DNA from: an uncultured Burkholderiales bacterium
GTDB lineage: Bacteria; Pseudomonadota; Gammaproteobacteria; Burkholderiales; Burkholderiaceae_C
Assembly (NCBI GenBank): GCA_903861115.1
Contig: CAIOTD010000014.1
Coordinates: 1 to 40,476, forward strand
Length of the DNA: 40,476 bases
Reading direction: 5' to 3'
The position numbers were made by a program, and so were the translations under genes. The stretch's first letter is position 1. Every line of letters starts with the position of its first letter. The notes beneath the pieces were generated by a model. The model did no database searches. It was not told the DNA's origin and saw only the letters and a list, made by a program, of their open reading frames with translations. Positions 27,050 through 36,409 of the stretch are shown piece by piece.

Positions 27050-28111
27050 TCAAGGCTTGGCGTGTGGGATCTTGAACACGTGCTCAGCATTGGTCTGGAA
27101 GAACGCCATCCTATCGGCATCGGACATCTTCATGTTGTCCAAAAATCCAACTTCCTCAGGCGCATATTGATAAGGATAGTCCATCGCATAGAGCACGCGA
27201 TCCACGCCCATGAACTCTTGGCTGAATTTAATCGCTGGCTCCCAAGCCACACCACTGTTGGTGATATAGAAGTTGGACTTCAAGTAGTCACTGGGTTTTC
27301 TCAAGGTCGGCTTGATGGCTTCATAGCGCTTGGACTTGACCGTTGCGTTGTGCATGTAATCCAAACGGTAGGCCCAAAATGGCAGCGCCTCGCCCATGTG
27401 ACCGATGACCATTCTCAATTTAGGGAAGCGGTCAAAGACACCCGCAGTGATGATGCGAAGAGCGTGCAGACCCGTCTCAACGCCAAAGCCATAAACAGCA
27501 CCATCAAGACCGGCCTCTAAGAAAGGCTTGATCATCTCTTTGGGCAGTGAGTTGGGGTGCAAATAAATGGGGGTATCGTTGGCTTCAGCTGCTTCAAAAA
27601 TTTCCCAAAACTTTGGATCAGACAAATACTCACCATGGGTGTGTGAGTTGATCACCACTGAATGCATGCCCAATTTGTTCACGCCTCGCTCGATCTCCTT
27701 GGCCGCGGCATGAGGATCTTGAGGAGCAACCGTGATCATGCCCACAAAACGTGTGGGGTGACGCTTGCACGCCTCGGCCAAGATGTCGTTGGCAACAGGT
27801 GTGAATGCAACGGCCGTCTCTTTGTCCATGATCTGTACACCAGGAGATGTCAGCGCAATGACTTGGACATCGACACCCGACTCGTTCATGTGACCCAATC
27901 GAATGTCATCCAAGTCCTCCAAGCAGCGCATGATGTGCTTGGCACGGTCGCTTGGACTGGACATGTAAAAGCCCATCAAATTGGCAAAACCGACATCCGT
28001 ATTGCCTTTGGCCAATATCTTGTTGTAGATGTCAAGCATCTCTTTGGGAGCGAAGGCCTCCTCGGTTGCGATGCGACGATAGGGAACTTTTGCGGGAGCT
28101 GGAATAGACAT
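27050..28111 (-). CDS. Amidohydrolase-family decarboxylase, 5-carboxyvanillate/gamma-resorcylate decarboxylase-like (LigW-like)
   Basis: RRIATEEAFAPKEMLDIY, VIALTSPGVQ, VINSHTHGEYLSDPKF, IYLHPNS, GLDGAVYGFGVETGLHALRIITAGVFDRFPKLRMVIGHMGEALPFWAYRLDYMH, FYITNSGVAWEPAIKF, VLYAMDYPYQY. Confidence 0.88.
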   Translation of the reverse strand: MSIPAPAKVPYRRIATEEAFAPKEMLDIYNKILAKGNTDVGFANLMGFYMSSPSDRAKHIMRCLEDLDDIRLGHMNESGVDVQVIALTSPGVQIMDKETAVAFTPVANDILAEACKRHPTRFVGMITVAPQDPHAAAKEIERGVNKLGMHSVVINSHTHGEYLSDPKFWEIFEAAEANDTPIYLHPNSLPKEMIKPFLEAGLDGAVYGFGVETGLHALRIITAGVFDRFPKLRMVIGHMGEALPFWAYRLDYMHNATVKSKRYEAIKPTLRKPSDYLKSNFYITNSGVAWEPAIKFSQEFMGVDRVLYAMDYPYQYAPEEVGFLDNMKMSDADRMAFFQTNAEHVFKIPHAKP

Positions 28112-28280
28112 TTGATACCTCTTGAAAATTTAGAGCATTCTATGGCATCTGGGGGGTATTTTTCCTGAGGACTGTCCCTGATCTTTCAATTGTGGAACAA
28201 AAAAACATCCTGTTTTAATACCTGTCAAATTTCTCTGGCTTAAAATTTCTGCTATGTAAATCATCCACTGAAGGTTCAAC

Positions 28281-29201
28281 ATGCGTGACTTGCTCTTTGG
28301 CTTTGATGTCGGGGGAACAAAGATAGAGCTCGCCCTCCTCAGCCTTCAAAGTGAGGTGGTGTGGAGAAAGCGCATGCCGACCCCCAAAGAGGACTACGCG
28401 GCAACACTTCAAACCATCAACGACTTGCTTGAAGATGCCCTTCACGCCCTTGACTTGACAACACCGCCCGTCATCGGTTTTGGCATTCCTGGCTGCTTGG
28501 ACCCCAAAACCCAAGTCGTTCGAGGGGCCAACTCTCAGGTCTTGAATGGCAAAGCACTCAAGGCAGACTTAGAAGCGCGACTCAAGACCCGCGTCGTTTT
28601 AGAAAACGACGCCAATTGCTTGACCTTGAGTGAGAGTGTCGATGGCGCAGCACGCGGCATGCAAACCGTCTTTGGGGTCATCTTAGGCACTGGATGCGGC
28701 GGCGGTGTGGTGTTCAATGGGCAGATCTGGACAGGCGCCAATCACCTCGCAGGCGAATGGGGTCACACACCCTTGCCGCTTGCCTTGGAGAAGGAAAAGA
28801 GAAGCAAAGCTTGCTGGTGCAAGCGCGACAACTGTCTTGAGCGCTGGCTCAGTGGGCCTGCGTTCAAAGAGGAGCATGAATTATCAAGTGGCCAAAGCAT
28901 GGCGCCAGCGCTTGTCGTTGAAGCCATGCGGCAAGGCGAGCCCCAAGCGACTTTGAGTTTTGATCGTTATGTGGACCGCTTGGCAAGAGGTTTGGCCCAA
29001 ATCATCAACACCTTGGATCCCAATTGCATCGTGATCGGAGGCGGCATGAGCAATGTGACAGAGCTCTACCCTGCCTTGCGGCGCCAAATCATGCACTACA
29101 CCTTTGCACCCGCTGAGAACACCCAGGTGCTCCAAGCGCTTCATGGGGACTCCTCTGGGGTTCGAGGTGCGGCCTGGCTTGGCCGCTCTGGGCTAGGGTG
29201 A
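28281..29201 (+). CDS. ROK family sugar kinase (fructokinase/N-acetylglucosamine kinase-like)
   Basis: LLFGFDVGGTKIELALL, VLENDANCLTLSE, ILGTGCGGGVVFNG, zinc motif CWCKRDNCLERWLSGPA. Confidence 0.92.
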   Translation: MRDLLFGFDVGGTKIELALLSLQSEVVWRKRMPTPKEDYAATLQTINDLLEDALHALDLTTPPVIGFGIPGCLDPKTQVVRGANSQVLNGKALKADLEARLKTRVVLENDANCLTLSESVDGAARGMQTVFGVILGTGCGGGVVFNGQIWTGANHLAGEWGHTPLPLALEKEKRSKACWCKRDNCLERWLSGPAFKEEHELSSGQSMAPALVVEAMRQGEPQATLSFDRYVDRLARGLAQIINTLDPNCIVIGGGMSNVTELYPALRRQIMHYTFAPAENTQVLQALHGDSSGVRGAAWLGRSGLG

Positions 29202-29250
29202 GGCGGCGCCAGCAAGGCATGGCCTCTCACGCAATGCTTGAGGACACTGT

Positions 29251-29736
29251 TTAACCAAAGGGGCCCAATGTTTTACCACCCGCTTGCACTGAGTTGGCAT
29301 GCACCAAAATCACGGCCATCACACAAGACTCTGTGCCGCGGTTGATCCAATTGTGCACGGTCCCGCGCTGAACCATGACGTCACCAGCCTTCAGGTGCAC
29401 TTCTTCGCCGGCCTCAAGCTCCATGTGAATTTCACCAGACATCACCACAATGTAGTCAACAGAATCGGTGCGGTGAACTCTTTTTTCAACACCGGGTTTG
29501 AAATCTAAAATTCTAAAAACAGATCCGTTTTCGATCATGGTGAATTTGCCGTCGCGCATGCCCATGTCTTTATCGGACGAGTTGTCTGCTGGGGTCGTGT
29601 CTGTCGTCCAAATGTTGCATGAAAATCCGTTCTTGCGCCCTTCTTTAAAGTGCTGGCACGTCTCATCAATTTTCACCACTGCACGGCCCGACTCGTCGTG
29701 CCCTGTGATCACTCGCCTGACTTTCACTGTATCCAT
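29251..29736 (-). CDS. Cupin-domain protein (group A)
   Basis: MDTVKVRRVITGHDESGRAVVKIDE..., HRTDSVDYIVVMSGEIHMELEAGEEVHLKAGDVMVQRGTVHNWIN; ORF extends upstream to 29787 but homology begins at MDT. Confidence 0.88.
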   Translation of the reverse strand: MDTVKVRRVITGHDESGRAVVKIDETCQHFKEGRKNGFSCNIWTTDTTPADNSSDKDMGMRDGKFTMIENGSVFRILDFKPGVEKRVHRTDSVDYIVVMSGEIHMELEAGEEVHLKAGDVMVQRGTVHNWINRGTESCVMAVILVHANSVQAGGKTLGPFG

Positions 29737-30159
29737 TGCTCGCACTCCTAAATGTAGTAAGAAAAGAAAACCAACCGCTCGCCACACTTAAAGCCGCAGC
29801 GAAGCCTTGGAGTCTAAACGCTTACAACATGAGCGTCTGTCAGGACATCTACCAAAGCTTGCGACTTTGAAGCTCGGTGGCCTTAAAATTTTCGGACAAG
29901 AAAACACCTCACCAAAAGTCGGCTCAGGTGGAAAAGAAAACAAGAGAGGCAAGTGACGCGAGCACAGCGCACCGATAGCGACAAAGCGGTGATGGCCAAC
30001 CCCTGATGCTTGCGGCACAAGAAAAGAGGTCAGCTAAAAAGCCCTCCCCGAGTCTGAAGCGACTCCATCGGCACGCGATGCAGGGGAAGCGAGACCCGAA
30101 AAAGAAGACCCCTCAAGCTCCCCGCACGACAGCCATGCAGCGAGCTCTAAGCCGCTCAA

Positions 30160-31326
30160 TCAAGCAGGGACAGCGTCTTTCGCGGGGATGCCCATTTGAT
30201 CCAAGGCTTTGGACAAATGTTCAACGCTTCTAGACACATTGTGCAACTTTTCAAGTCCAAAAAGTCCCACCCTGAAGGTCATGAAGTCTGCAGGCTCATC
30301 ACATTGCAGGGGCACGCCAGACGCAGTTTGAAGACCCATGGCCAAAAACTTCTTGGAACTATGGATCTCAGCATCTTGTGTGTAACTCACCACGACGCCA
30401 GGTGCTTTGAAACCGTCAGCCGCAACGCTCTTGATGCCACGCGACTCAAACAACTGTCGAACCTCAGCACCCAATTTCACTTGCTCGGCTTTGACTTTTT
30501 CAAACCCATAGGCCTTGGTTTCTTGCATGACTTCTCTCAAACGCGTCAATGCATCCGTAGGAAGCGTGGTGTGATAGCTGTGGCTGCCGCTTTCATAAGT
30601 CTCCATGATTTGAAGCCACTTTTTAAGATCACTTGCAAAGCTTGTGCTTGTGGTTTGGTCAATGGCTTTTCTTGCTCGCTCACTGAGCATCACCATTGCA
30701 CAACAAGGCGATCCGCTCCAGCCCTTTTGTGGGGCTGAGATCAAAATATCGACACCCGTTTTCTTCATGTCTACCCACATCGCCCCTGAGGCAATGCAGT
30801 CCAGTACCATCAAGCCACCCACTTCATGCACCGCGGCACTGACTTCAGCCAAATAGTCGTCTGGCAAAATCATGCCCGCCGACGTCTCCACGTGGGGCGC
30901 AAAGACCACATCGGGCTTTTGTTCTCTGATGGTCTTGACCACCTCTTGCACAGGGCATGGAATCCAAGCCGACTGGCTGTCGTTGCTGAGTCGTCTGGCT
31001 TTAAGGACGGTTGACTGAGCGGGAATGTGACCCATGTCGAAAATTTGTGTCCAACGGTAGCTGAACCAACCGTTGCGAATGACCAAGACCTTCTTGCCCG
31101 TTGCGAACTGGCGCGCAACAGACTCCATGCCAAACGTGCCGCTCCCAGGAACGAGGACCGCTGAATGGGATTGATAGACCTCTTTTAAAATGGAGGAAAT
31201 GTCACACATCACGCCTTGGAAGCGCTTGGACATGTGGTTCAGTGCTCAGTCGGTGTAGACAACTGAGAACTCTAACAATCCATCTGGATCAATATTGGGA
31301 AGTAAACCTGGCATTGCGTTCTCCAT
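30160..31326 (-). pseudogene. Class V aminotransferase (alanine--glyoxylate aminotransferase-like) with an in-frame TGA after codon 26
   Basis: Frame from ATG at 31326 reads MENAMPGLLPNIDPDGLLEFSVVYTD-TGA-ALNHMSKRFQGVMCDISSILKEVYQSHSAVLVPGSGTFGMESVARQF...; 357-aa ORF 30160-31233 begins at the internal MSKRF. PLP-Lys region SAPQKGWSGSPCCAMVMLS. Could still be expressed from the internal ATG. Confidence 0.7.
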
Positions 31327-31487
31327 GTGTTTGGCATCAAACTGTGCCAAATGATTGATTTTTAATCACTTATTATGACTGAAGTGACCTTGTTTTGCCA
31401 AATAGGCCACTTAGACGTGAGGCAAATAAGGCCTTTCGGGAGCTCCTTCGTGTCATTTGCACAAAAAAAGCACGAAAAATCAATGAT

Positions 31488-31697
31488 TTACCTGGGTTTA
31501 CCCCAGACAAGAACAATGACCTTTTGACCCCGCAAGCAAAAATAGACGCCCAAGACGCAAAAGATCAAGGACAGCATCAAATGCAGGGCCGTGGGCTTAC
31601 CCGAAGGAGGAAGCACCACAAATTGCACAATGAGCGCCAATGCAAAGCAATAGATGGATAAGAAAAACGAAAAATAATCCCGTGTTTTTTGCTCCAT
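31488..31697 (-). CDS. Small predicted membrane protein (69 aa)
   Basis: Two hydrophobic segments (FFLSIYCFALALIVQFVVL; LHLMLSLIFCVLGVYFCL); GAGG 5' of ATG; 49 bp downstream of the molybdenum hydroxylase gene on the same strand. Confidence 0.5.
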   Translation of the reverse strand: MEQKTRDYFSFFLSIYCFALALIVQFVVLPPSGKPTALHLMLSLIFCVLGVYFCLRGQKVIVLVWGKPR

Positions 31698-31745
31698 GGT
31701 TCCTCGATGTTATAAGTCTGTGGGCGGCTTGTCTTGATCTTGATC

Positions 31746-34067
31746 TTAATCTGAATGGGCGCGTTGATGTTGCAAAGCCGTCCAGACCTTCACGGGTGTG
31801 AAAGGCATGTCCATGCGATCAATGCCGTAGGGCCTGAGTGCGGACATCATGGCATTGGACAAGGCAGGCAATGAGCCCGTACAACCAGATTCACCCACGC
31901 CTTTTGCACCCAACAAATTCCAAGAGGTGTGTACATCCACGGTGTCGTTTCTGATGGTGGGCATGCCACCCGCTCTAGGAAGCGCATAGTCCATCAATGA
32001 ACCACTCAGCAACTGACCTTGCGTGTCATAGACCACTTGCTCACAAAACGCTTGGCCAAATCCTTGAATGACGCCACCGTGCACTTGACCTTGCACCAAT
32101 TGAGGTGAGATCACCGTGCCCAACTCATCCACGGCCACGTAATCAACCACTTCAACCTCACCGGTTTGTGGGTCGATCTCAATCTCCGCCACATGGCAGC
32201 CATTTGGGAAAGTGGAGCCCGACTGTGCTTCCCCCATGCCACTGAGGGTTGCGAGCTCAGACGCTGAGAGGAAAGCCAAGACCTCAGAGGTTTTCAGCTG
32301 ACCCCCCTCGTGCCCCAACCGAGTCCAAACCCCAGATTGAAAACTCACGTCGCTTGCTTCACAAGCCCAGTGCTTGGCCAACAAAGTCGTCAATTGAAGA
32401 CGAATGCTTGCACATAAATTTTTAATGGCGCTGCCCGCTCCATACAAAGTTCGCGAGCCACCCGTGCCGTTGCCAATCAAGGCCAAACCATGTACACCGG
32501 CTTGGTATTTGACAAACTGAGGGCCCAGACCCAATTCGTTCTCGACAATTTTTGCAAAAGAGGTCTCATGTCCCTGTCCTGATGCACCCGTCACACCAGA
32601 GATCACCAGCACGCGCTCAGACGAGAATTGACCATCCACTTGGTCCTTTTGAACATTACCAGCCCCAGACGCCTCAAGGTATGTGGACAGGCCAATGCCA
32701 CGCAATTTGCCTTGGGACAAAGATTGAGCGCGCCTGTGATCAAACCCCTTGTAATCCGACAAGGTCAAGGCTCTGTCCAACACCAAATTGAAATCACACG
32801 CGTCATAGACGGTGCCATTGGCTGTTTTGTAGGGGAAGTCTTGCACCGCAATGAAGTTTTTACGCCGAATGTCGATGGGATCGAAACCGTGTTCATGGGC
32901 GGCAAAATCAATCAAACGTTCAACGGCATACGCAATATCAGGTCGTCCTGCCCCCCTGTAGGCAGAGGTTGGCACCGTGTTGGTGTAAACGATGGTGCTT
33001 TGCATATAAAGGGCGGGCACTTTGTAGACCCCACCCATGGTGATGGAGAGGTTTCTAGACCCAATAAAAGAGGACATGTAGCAGTTGTAAGCCCCCACAT
33101 CGACTTCGTCATCAAAACGAATAGCCAATATTTGACCCGTCTCGTCCAATGCAATGGCACCGTTCAGGCTCAAAGCACGGCCGTGCCAGTCACTCAAAAA
33201 GACTTCTGAGCGAGTTCCCACCCATTTAACAGCCTGATTGAGCAAGCGAGTTGCGATCACCACGCCAACGTGCTCGCTATAGGCGGCAGTGCGCAGGCCA
33301 AAGGAGCCCCCAACGTCTTGGGTGACAATGAGCATTTGCTCGGGCTTGAGTCCCGTGCATTGGCTCAAATAGCCCTGGATGCTCAAGAGACCTTGGGACG
33401 GTGTGTGAATGGTGGTTTGTTGAGTGACGGCATCGTATTTCGCCACCACGGCTCTGGGCTCCATGGGAAAGCCAATCAAGCGTTGACTGTTCACGCACAC
33501 CTGACTGGTGTGCTTGGCAATTGCAAAGGCTTGCTCCACAGACGCTTTGTCACCCGAGGAGAAAACGCACGAGACGTTGTTGGCCATGTCTTTGTGCAGA
33601 ACTGGGGCCTCATGCTTGAGGGCACTTGAGACATCCGAGCAAGCATCCAACACCTCAAACTCAATTTGAGCCAATTCGCTCGCATCTTGCGCTTGAAGGG
33701 ATGTCTCAGCAATCACAAATGCAATCGGTTGCCCCACAAAATGCACTTTGTCTTTGGCCAAAACGGGCATTTTGTTGATTTTCTGAGGCTCCCCCGCGAT
33801 AGAGGTCAAGGTCACTGCATGGGGCAAGTCTTGTGCGCCTTGGGCCATCAAGTCGTCCTGGGTCAAAACCATTTTGACCCCAGGCGCCGACTTCACGGCA
33901 CTCAGGTCAAGGGATTTGATGTTGGCGTGCGCATGAATCGAACGAATCACGACCATGTGCAACATGCCGGGATAAGACTGATCGGCCGTGAATTGCCCTT
34001 TTCCGGTGATCAAGCGCAAGTCTTCTTGCCTTGAAAATGAAGCGGTGTCGAATTGAACTTCGCTCAT
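31746..34067 (-). CDS. Xanthine dehydrogenase/aldehyde oxidase family molybdopterin-binding (large) subunit
   Basis: [99 protein letters not shown]; start at ATG 34067 overlapping upstream gene. Confidence 0.93.
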   Translation of the reverse strand: MSEVQFDTASFSRQEDLRLITGKGQFTADQSYPGMLHMVVIRSIHAHANIKSLDLSAVKSAPGVKMVLTQDDLMAQGAQDLPHAVTLTSIAGEPQKINKMPVLAKDKVHFVGQPIAFVIAETSLQAQDASELAQIEFEVLDACSDVSSALKHEAPVLHKDMANNVSCVFSSGDKASVEQAFAIAKHTSQVCVNSQRLIGFPMEPRAVVAKYDAVTQQTTIHTPSQGLLSIQGYLSQCTGLKPEQMLIVTQDVGGSFGLRTAAYSEHVGVVIATRLLNQAVKWVGTRSEVFLSDWHGRALSLNGAIALDETGQILAIRFDDEVDVGAYNCYMSSFIGSRNLSITMGGVYKVPALYMQSTIVYTNTVPTSAYRGAGRPDIAYAVERLIDFAAHEHGFDPIDIRRKNFIAVQDFPYKTANGTVYDACDFNLVLDRALTLSDYKGFDHRRAQSLSQGKLRGIGLSTYLEASGAGNVQKDQVDGQFSSERVLVISGVTGASGQGHETSFAKIVENELGLGPQFVKYQAGVHGLALIGNGTGGSRTLYGAGSAIKNLCASIRLQLTTLLAKHWACEASDVSFQSGVWTRLGHEGGQLKTSEVLAFLSASELATLSGMGEAQSGSTFPNGCHVAEIEIDPQTGEVEVVDYVAVDELGTVISPQLVQGQVHGGVIQGFGQAFCEQVVYDTQGQLLSGSLMDYALPRAGGMPTIRNDTVDVHTSWNLLGAKGVGESGCTGSLPALSNAMMSALRPYGIDRMDMPFTPVKVWTALQHQRAHSD

Positions 34068-34537
34068 GCTGATGCTCCCATTCGCATTTGAGCGGCGGCC
34101 TTCCTCACCGCCGCCACAATGTTGACATAACCTGTGCAACGGCACAAATTGCCTTCCAAGGCGGTCATGATGTCCTCATCGCTTGGATCGGGATTTTTGC
34201 GCAACAAGTCAACGCTGGACATGATCATGCCTGGGGTGCAAAAGCCGCATTGCAGAGCATGACACTGAGCGAAAGCCACTTGTACCGGGTGCAGTCCATT
34301 TTGCCCCAGTCCTTCAATGGTGGTGATGCTGCTCTCATCGGCTTGCACCGCCAAGGTGGTGCAAGCCTTGATGGAGACACCATCCTTTAAGACCGTACAG
34401 CAACCACACTGAGAGGTGTCACACCCCACATGTGTGCCCGTCAAATGGCAGTGATCTCGCAGCAAATCAACCAGCAAGGTTCTGGGCTCGATGTCAAAGG
34501 ACTGAGGGGTGTTGTTGATCTTGAGAGCTATTTTCAT
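34064..34537 (-). CDS. (2Fe-2S)-binding small subunit of molybdenum hydroxylase
   Basis: Plant ferredoxin site [10 protein letters not shown]; second cluster [10 protein letters not shown] and [16 protein letters not shown] overlap with the large subunit. Confidence 0.95.
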   Translation of the reverse strand: MKIALKINNTPQSFDIEPRTLLVDLLRDHCHLTGTHVGCDTSQCGCCTVLKDGVSIKACTTLAVQADESSITTIEGLGQNGLHPVQVAFAQCHALQCGFCTPGMIMSSVDLLRKNPDPSDEDIMTALEGNLCRCTGYVNIVAAVRKAAAQMRMGASA

Positions 34538-34843
34538 AAGAGTACAGTCAGTAGACGCTTAAAGGACAGGATGGCGCTCTACGGGGAAGACGTGCCATGC
34601 ATTTTGTTGTCCCACATTGTAGTGCCAAGAGGTCAGCTTGCGTCAAAACCCCTGCCCTGAACTCGGATGCCCAAAGCGCATAAAAGCAAGGCCAAGAGAG
34701 GCAAAAAATCAAGGCATAACGCCAAGACACACGTAAAAGTTGACAAAGAAATTTAATTATTTGTGTCAACACTTCTATTTCAGCAGCCGTTGTATAGACA
34801 CTCCCAATACGAGGAGTGAACAAAAAACCGAAAGGCTCTCGTC

Positions 34844-35062
34844 ATGAAAAAAATCTTCACCTTATTGACCATTGCTTCTATCGCCTCACTCTCGATGGCT
34901 GCAAGCCCCTCAGCGACCACGGCTGGCAGCGCTGCGCCACTTGAGAGCACTGCACCAGTGAAAGCCAAAGCACCCGATGGCACCGACAAGGCCAAAGGCG
35001 CTGCAGTCACCAAACACAAGAGTGCGACAAGCACTTCACATGCAACAGAGATTAAAAAATAA
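34844..35062 (+). CDS. Small exported Ala/Lys/Thr-rich protein (72 aa)
   Basis: MKKIFTLLTIASIASLSMA-ASPSATTAGSAAP... signal peptide plus low-complexity mature part; followed by a terminator. Confidence 0.65.
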   Translation: MKKIFTLLTIASIASLSMAASPSATTAGSAAPLESTAPVKAKAPDGTDKAKGAAVTKHKSATSTSHATEIKK

Positions 35063-35083
35063 TTTAATCCTGCATTAGCGTAG

Positions 35084-35120
35084 CGCCTGGCTCAGTCTCA
35101 AGAGTCAGGCGTTATTTTTT
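35084..35120 (+). terminator. Rho-independent terminator downstream of small exported protein
   Basis: CGCCTGGCT ... AGTCAGGCG (one G-U pair) then TTATTTTTT; overlaps the end of the convergent CDS. Confidence 0.75.
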
Positions 35121-35633
35121 GGGGGGCGAAGGATTCAAGGCCGTGTGATAAACCGTGTACCGGGATAAGACATCTTGATAGGCCTCAAAGTCAAACTCGT
35201 TCTTATCAATGGACAAATCAGTGAGTTGATCTTGTGCACGGTCGTATCTCGCTTGGACCTTGATCACCCAAGGTGCTTGGTTGCTCACAATCAAACTAAA
35301 GTTTGAAGCAATGACCAAGCTCCAATGCTGTGAATGTGGCGCAGATTGCTCACGAACCACCAGCACATTGATCTCCCCCTCTTTGGCAAAAGACAATAAA
35401 TTTTGAGTCTCTCTAAGGGTCAATGCGTTCTTTAAGGGCCCAGCAAGACGAAAATCCTCCACCAAAGCGATGCTCTTGGCTTGAACGGTGTGTTGCTGAA
35501 GATCATTGACGTGCGAGGTCGAACTCGCAGTCTCAAAATACCCATCAAAATAGGCAGCCAAACTGCTTCGATGCGCCTCAAGGCCTGTCATTCTTAGAAT
35601 GAGTCCAACAAAAGAAACCGGTAAATGATCCAT
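35112..35633 (-). CDS. Hypothetical protein
   Basis: 173 aa ORF 38 bp downstream of the response regulator on the same strand; no family recognised. Confidence 0.6.
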   Translation of the reverse strand: MDHLPVSFVGLILRMTGLEAHRSSLAAYFDGYFETASSTSHVNDLQQHTVQAKSIALVEDFRLAGPLKNALTLRETQNLLSFAKEGEINVLVVREQSAPHSQHWSLVIASNFSLIVSNQAPWVIKVQARYDRAQDQLTDLSIDKNEFDFEAYQDVLSRYTVYHTALNPSPPKK

Positions 35634-35671
35634 AAAAATACAACGTGAGAGGAAAGCGCAAAAAGGGACGT

Positions 35672-36409
35672 TTAATTAGAAATTTCTAGCTTCAAACACA
35701 ATTGATAGCCCTTGCCCCAAACAGACTTGATGGCTGGCTCGGTATCGGCAGGCGTCACCGCTTTGATTTTTTTTCTCAGTCGAGCGATCATCTCCTCCAA
35801 CGCATGTTTGCTCATGATGTCGTCCACATCTTCAGAGGTGAAAAGGTCACTCAAAGAGCCCGAATCAAGGATATTGCCCTTGGCATTGACCAAGGCAATC
35901 AATAGGGTTTTCTCACGACTCGTCAAGCGCAACTTGTTGACGCCATCCGGGGTCACCAAGACCCGGTCTTGGATTTTCAAAGTCCATGCGTTTTCGGTCA
36001 ACAGTTTCTTCACGCGTTTGCCCAAGCCCTGTAAAACCAAAACCAACTCAACTGGTGAGACCGGCTTGGTCAAGTAGACATCTGCCCCGCCATGGCTATA
36101 ACCTGCAATGCGGTCATGAAGATTGGCGTTGGCTGTCATGATGACAATGCCTGCATTGGGCAAGCTTTGACGAATTCTTTTGGATAAACTCAAGCCACTC
36201 TCACCAGGCAAATTCATATCCAGAACAAAGATATCGATGGATTCAGAGATGAGTGAATCATTCAACTCTGAGGCACTGGCTGCAGAGTAAACAATAAAGC
36301 CGTTGGCTTGCAGGTGAGTTTCTACCTCTTGGCGCAAAAGCCTGTCGTCCTCTACAAGCGCGACAACAAATTGATGGGGGTTGTTTAATTTTAGATTCAT
36401 CCTAGACAA
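35672..36409 (-). CDS. OmpR-family response regulator
   Basis: Receiver VALVEDDRLLRQEVETHLQANG, DIFVLDMNLPGESGLSLSKRIRQ, YLTKPVSPVELV; winged-helix C-terminus IKSVWGKGYQLCLK. Confidence 0.92.
   Translation of the reverse strand: MSRMNLKLNNPHQFVVALVEDDRLLRQEVETHLQANGFIVYSAASASELNDSLISESIDIFVLDMNLPGESGLSLSKRIRQSLPNAGIVIMTANANLHDRIAGYSHGGADVYLTKPVSPVELVLVLQGLGKRVKKLLTENAWTLKIQDRVLVTPDGVNKLRLTSREKTLLIALVNAKGNILDSGSLSDLFTSEDVDDIMSKHALEEMIARLRKKIKAVTPADTEPAIKSVWGKGYQLCLKLEISN

Noticed and set aside
29790-30155. Checked by eye for RNase P RNA, tmRNA or tRNA signatures
   Set aside because: Hallmark segments (e.g. GAGGAAAGTCCGGAC of rnpB, tRNA T-loop GGTTCGAATCC) are not present.
32628-33209. 193-aa + strand ORF within the molybdenum hydroxylase large subunit
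   Set aside because: Antisense shadow of a well supported family protein.
31746-34537. Considered as a carbon monoxide dehydrogenase (coxSL)
   Set aside because: Large subunit has AYRGAGR, not the form I AYxCSFR active-site loop, and no coxM is adjacent; substrate cannot be assigned.
34548-34823. 91-aa minus-strand ORF upstream of the 2Fe-2S subunit
   Set aside because: Some hydrophobic residues but no convincing start context or family; overlaps the likely promoter region.
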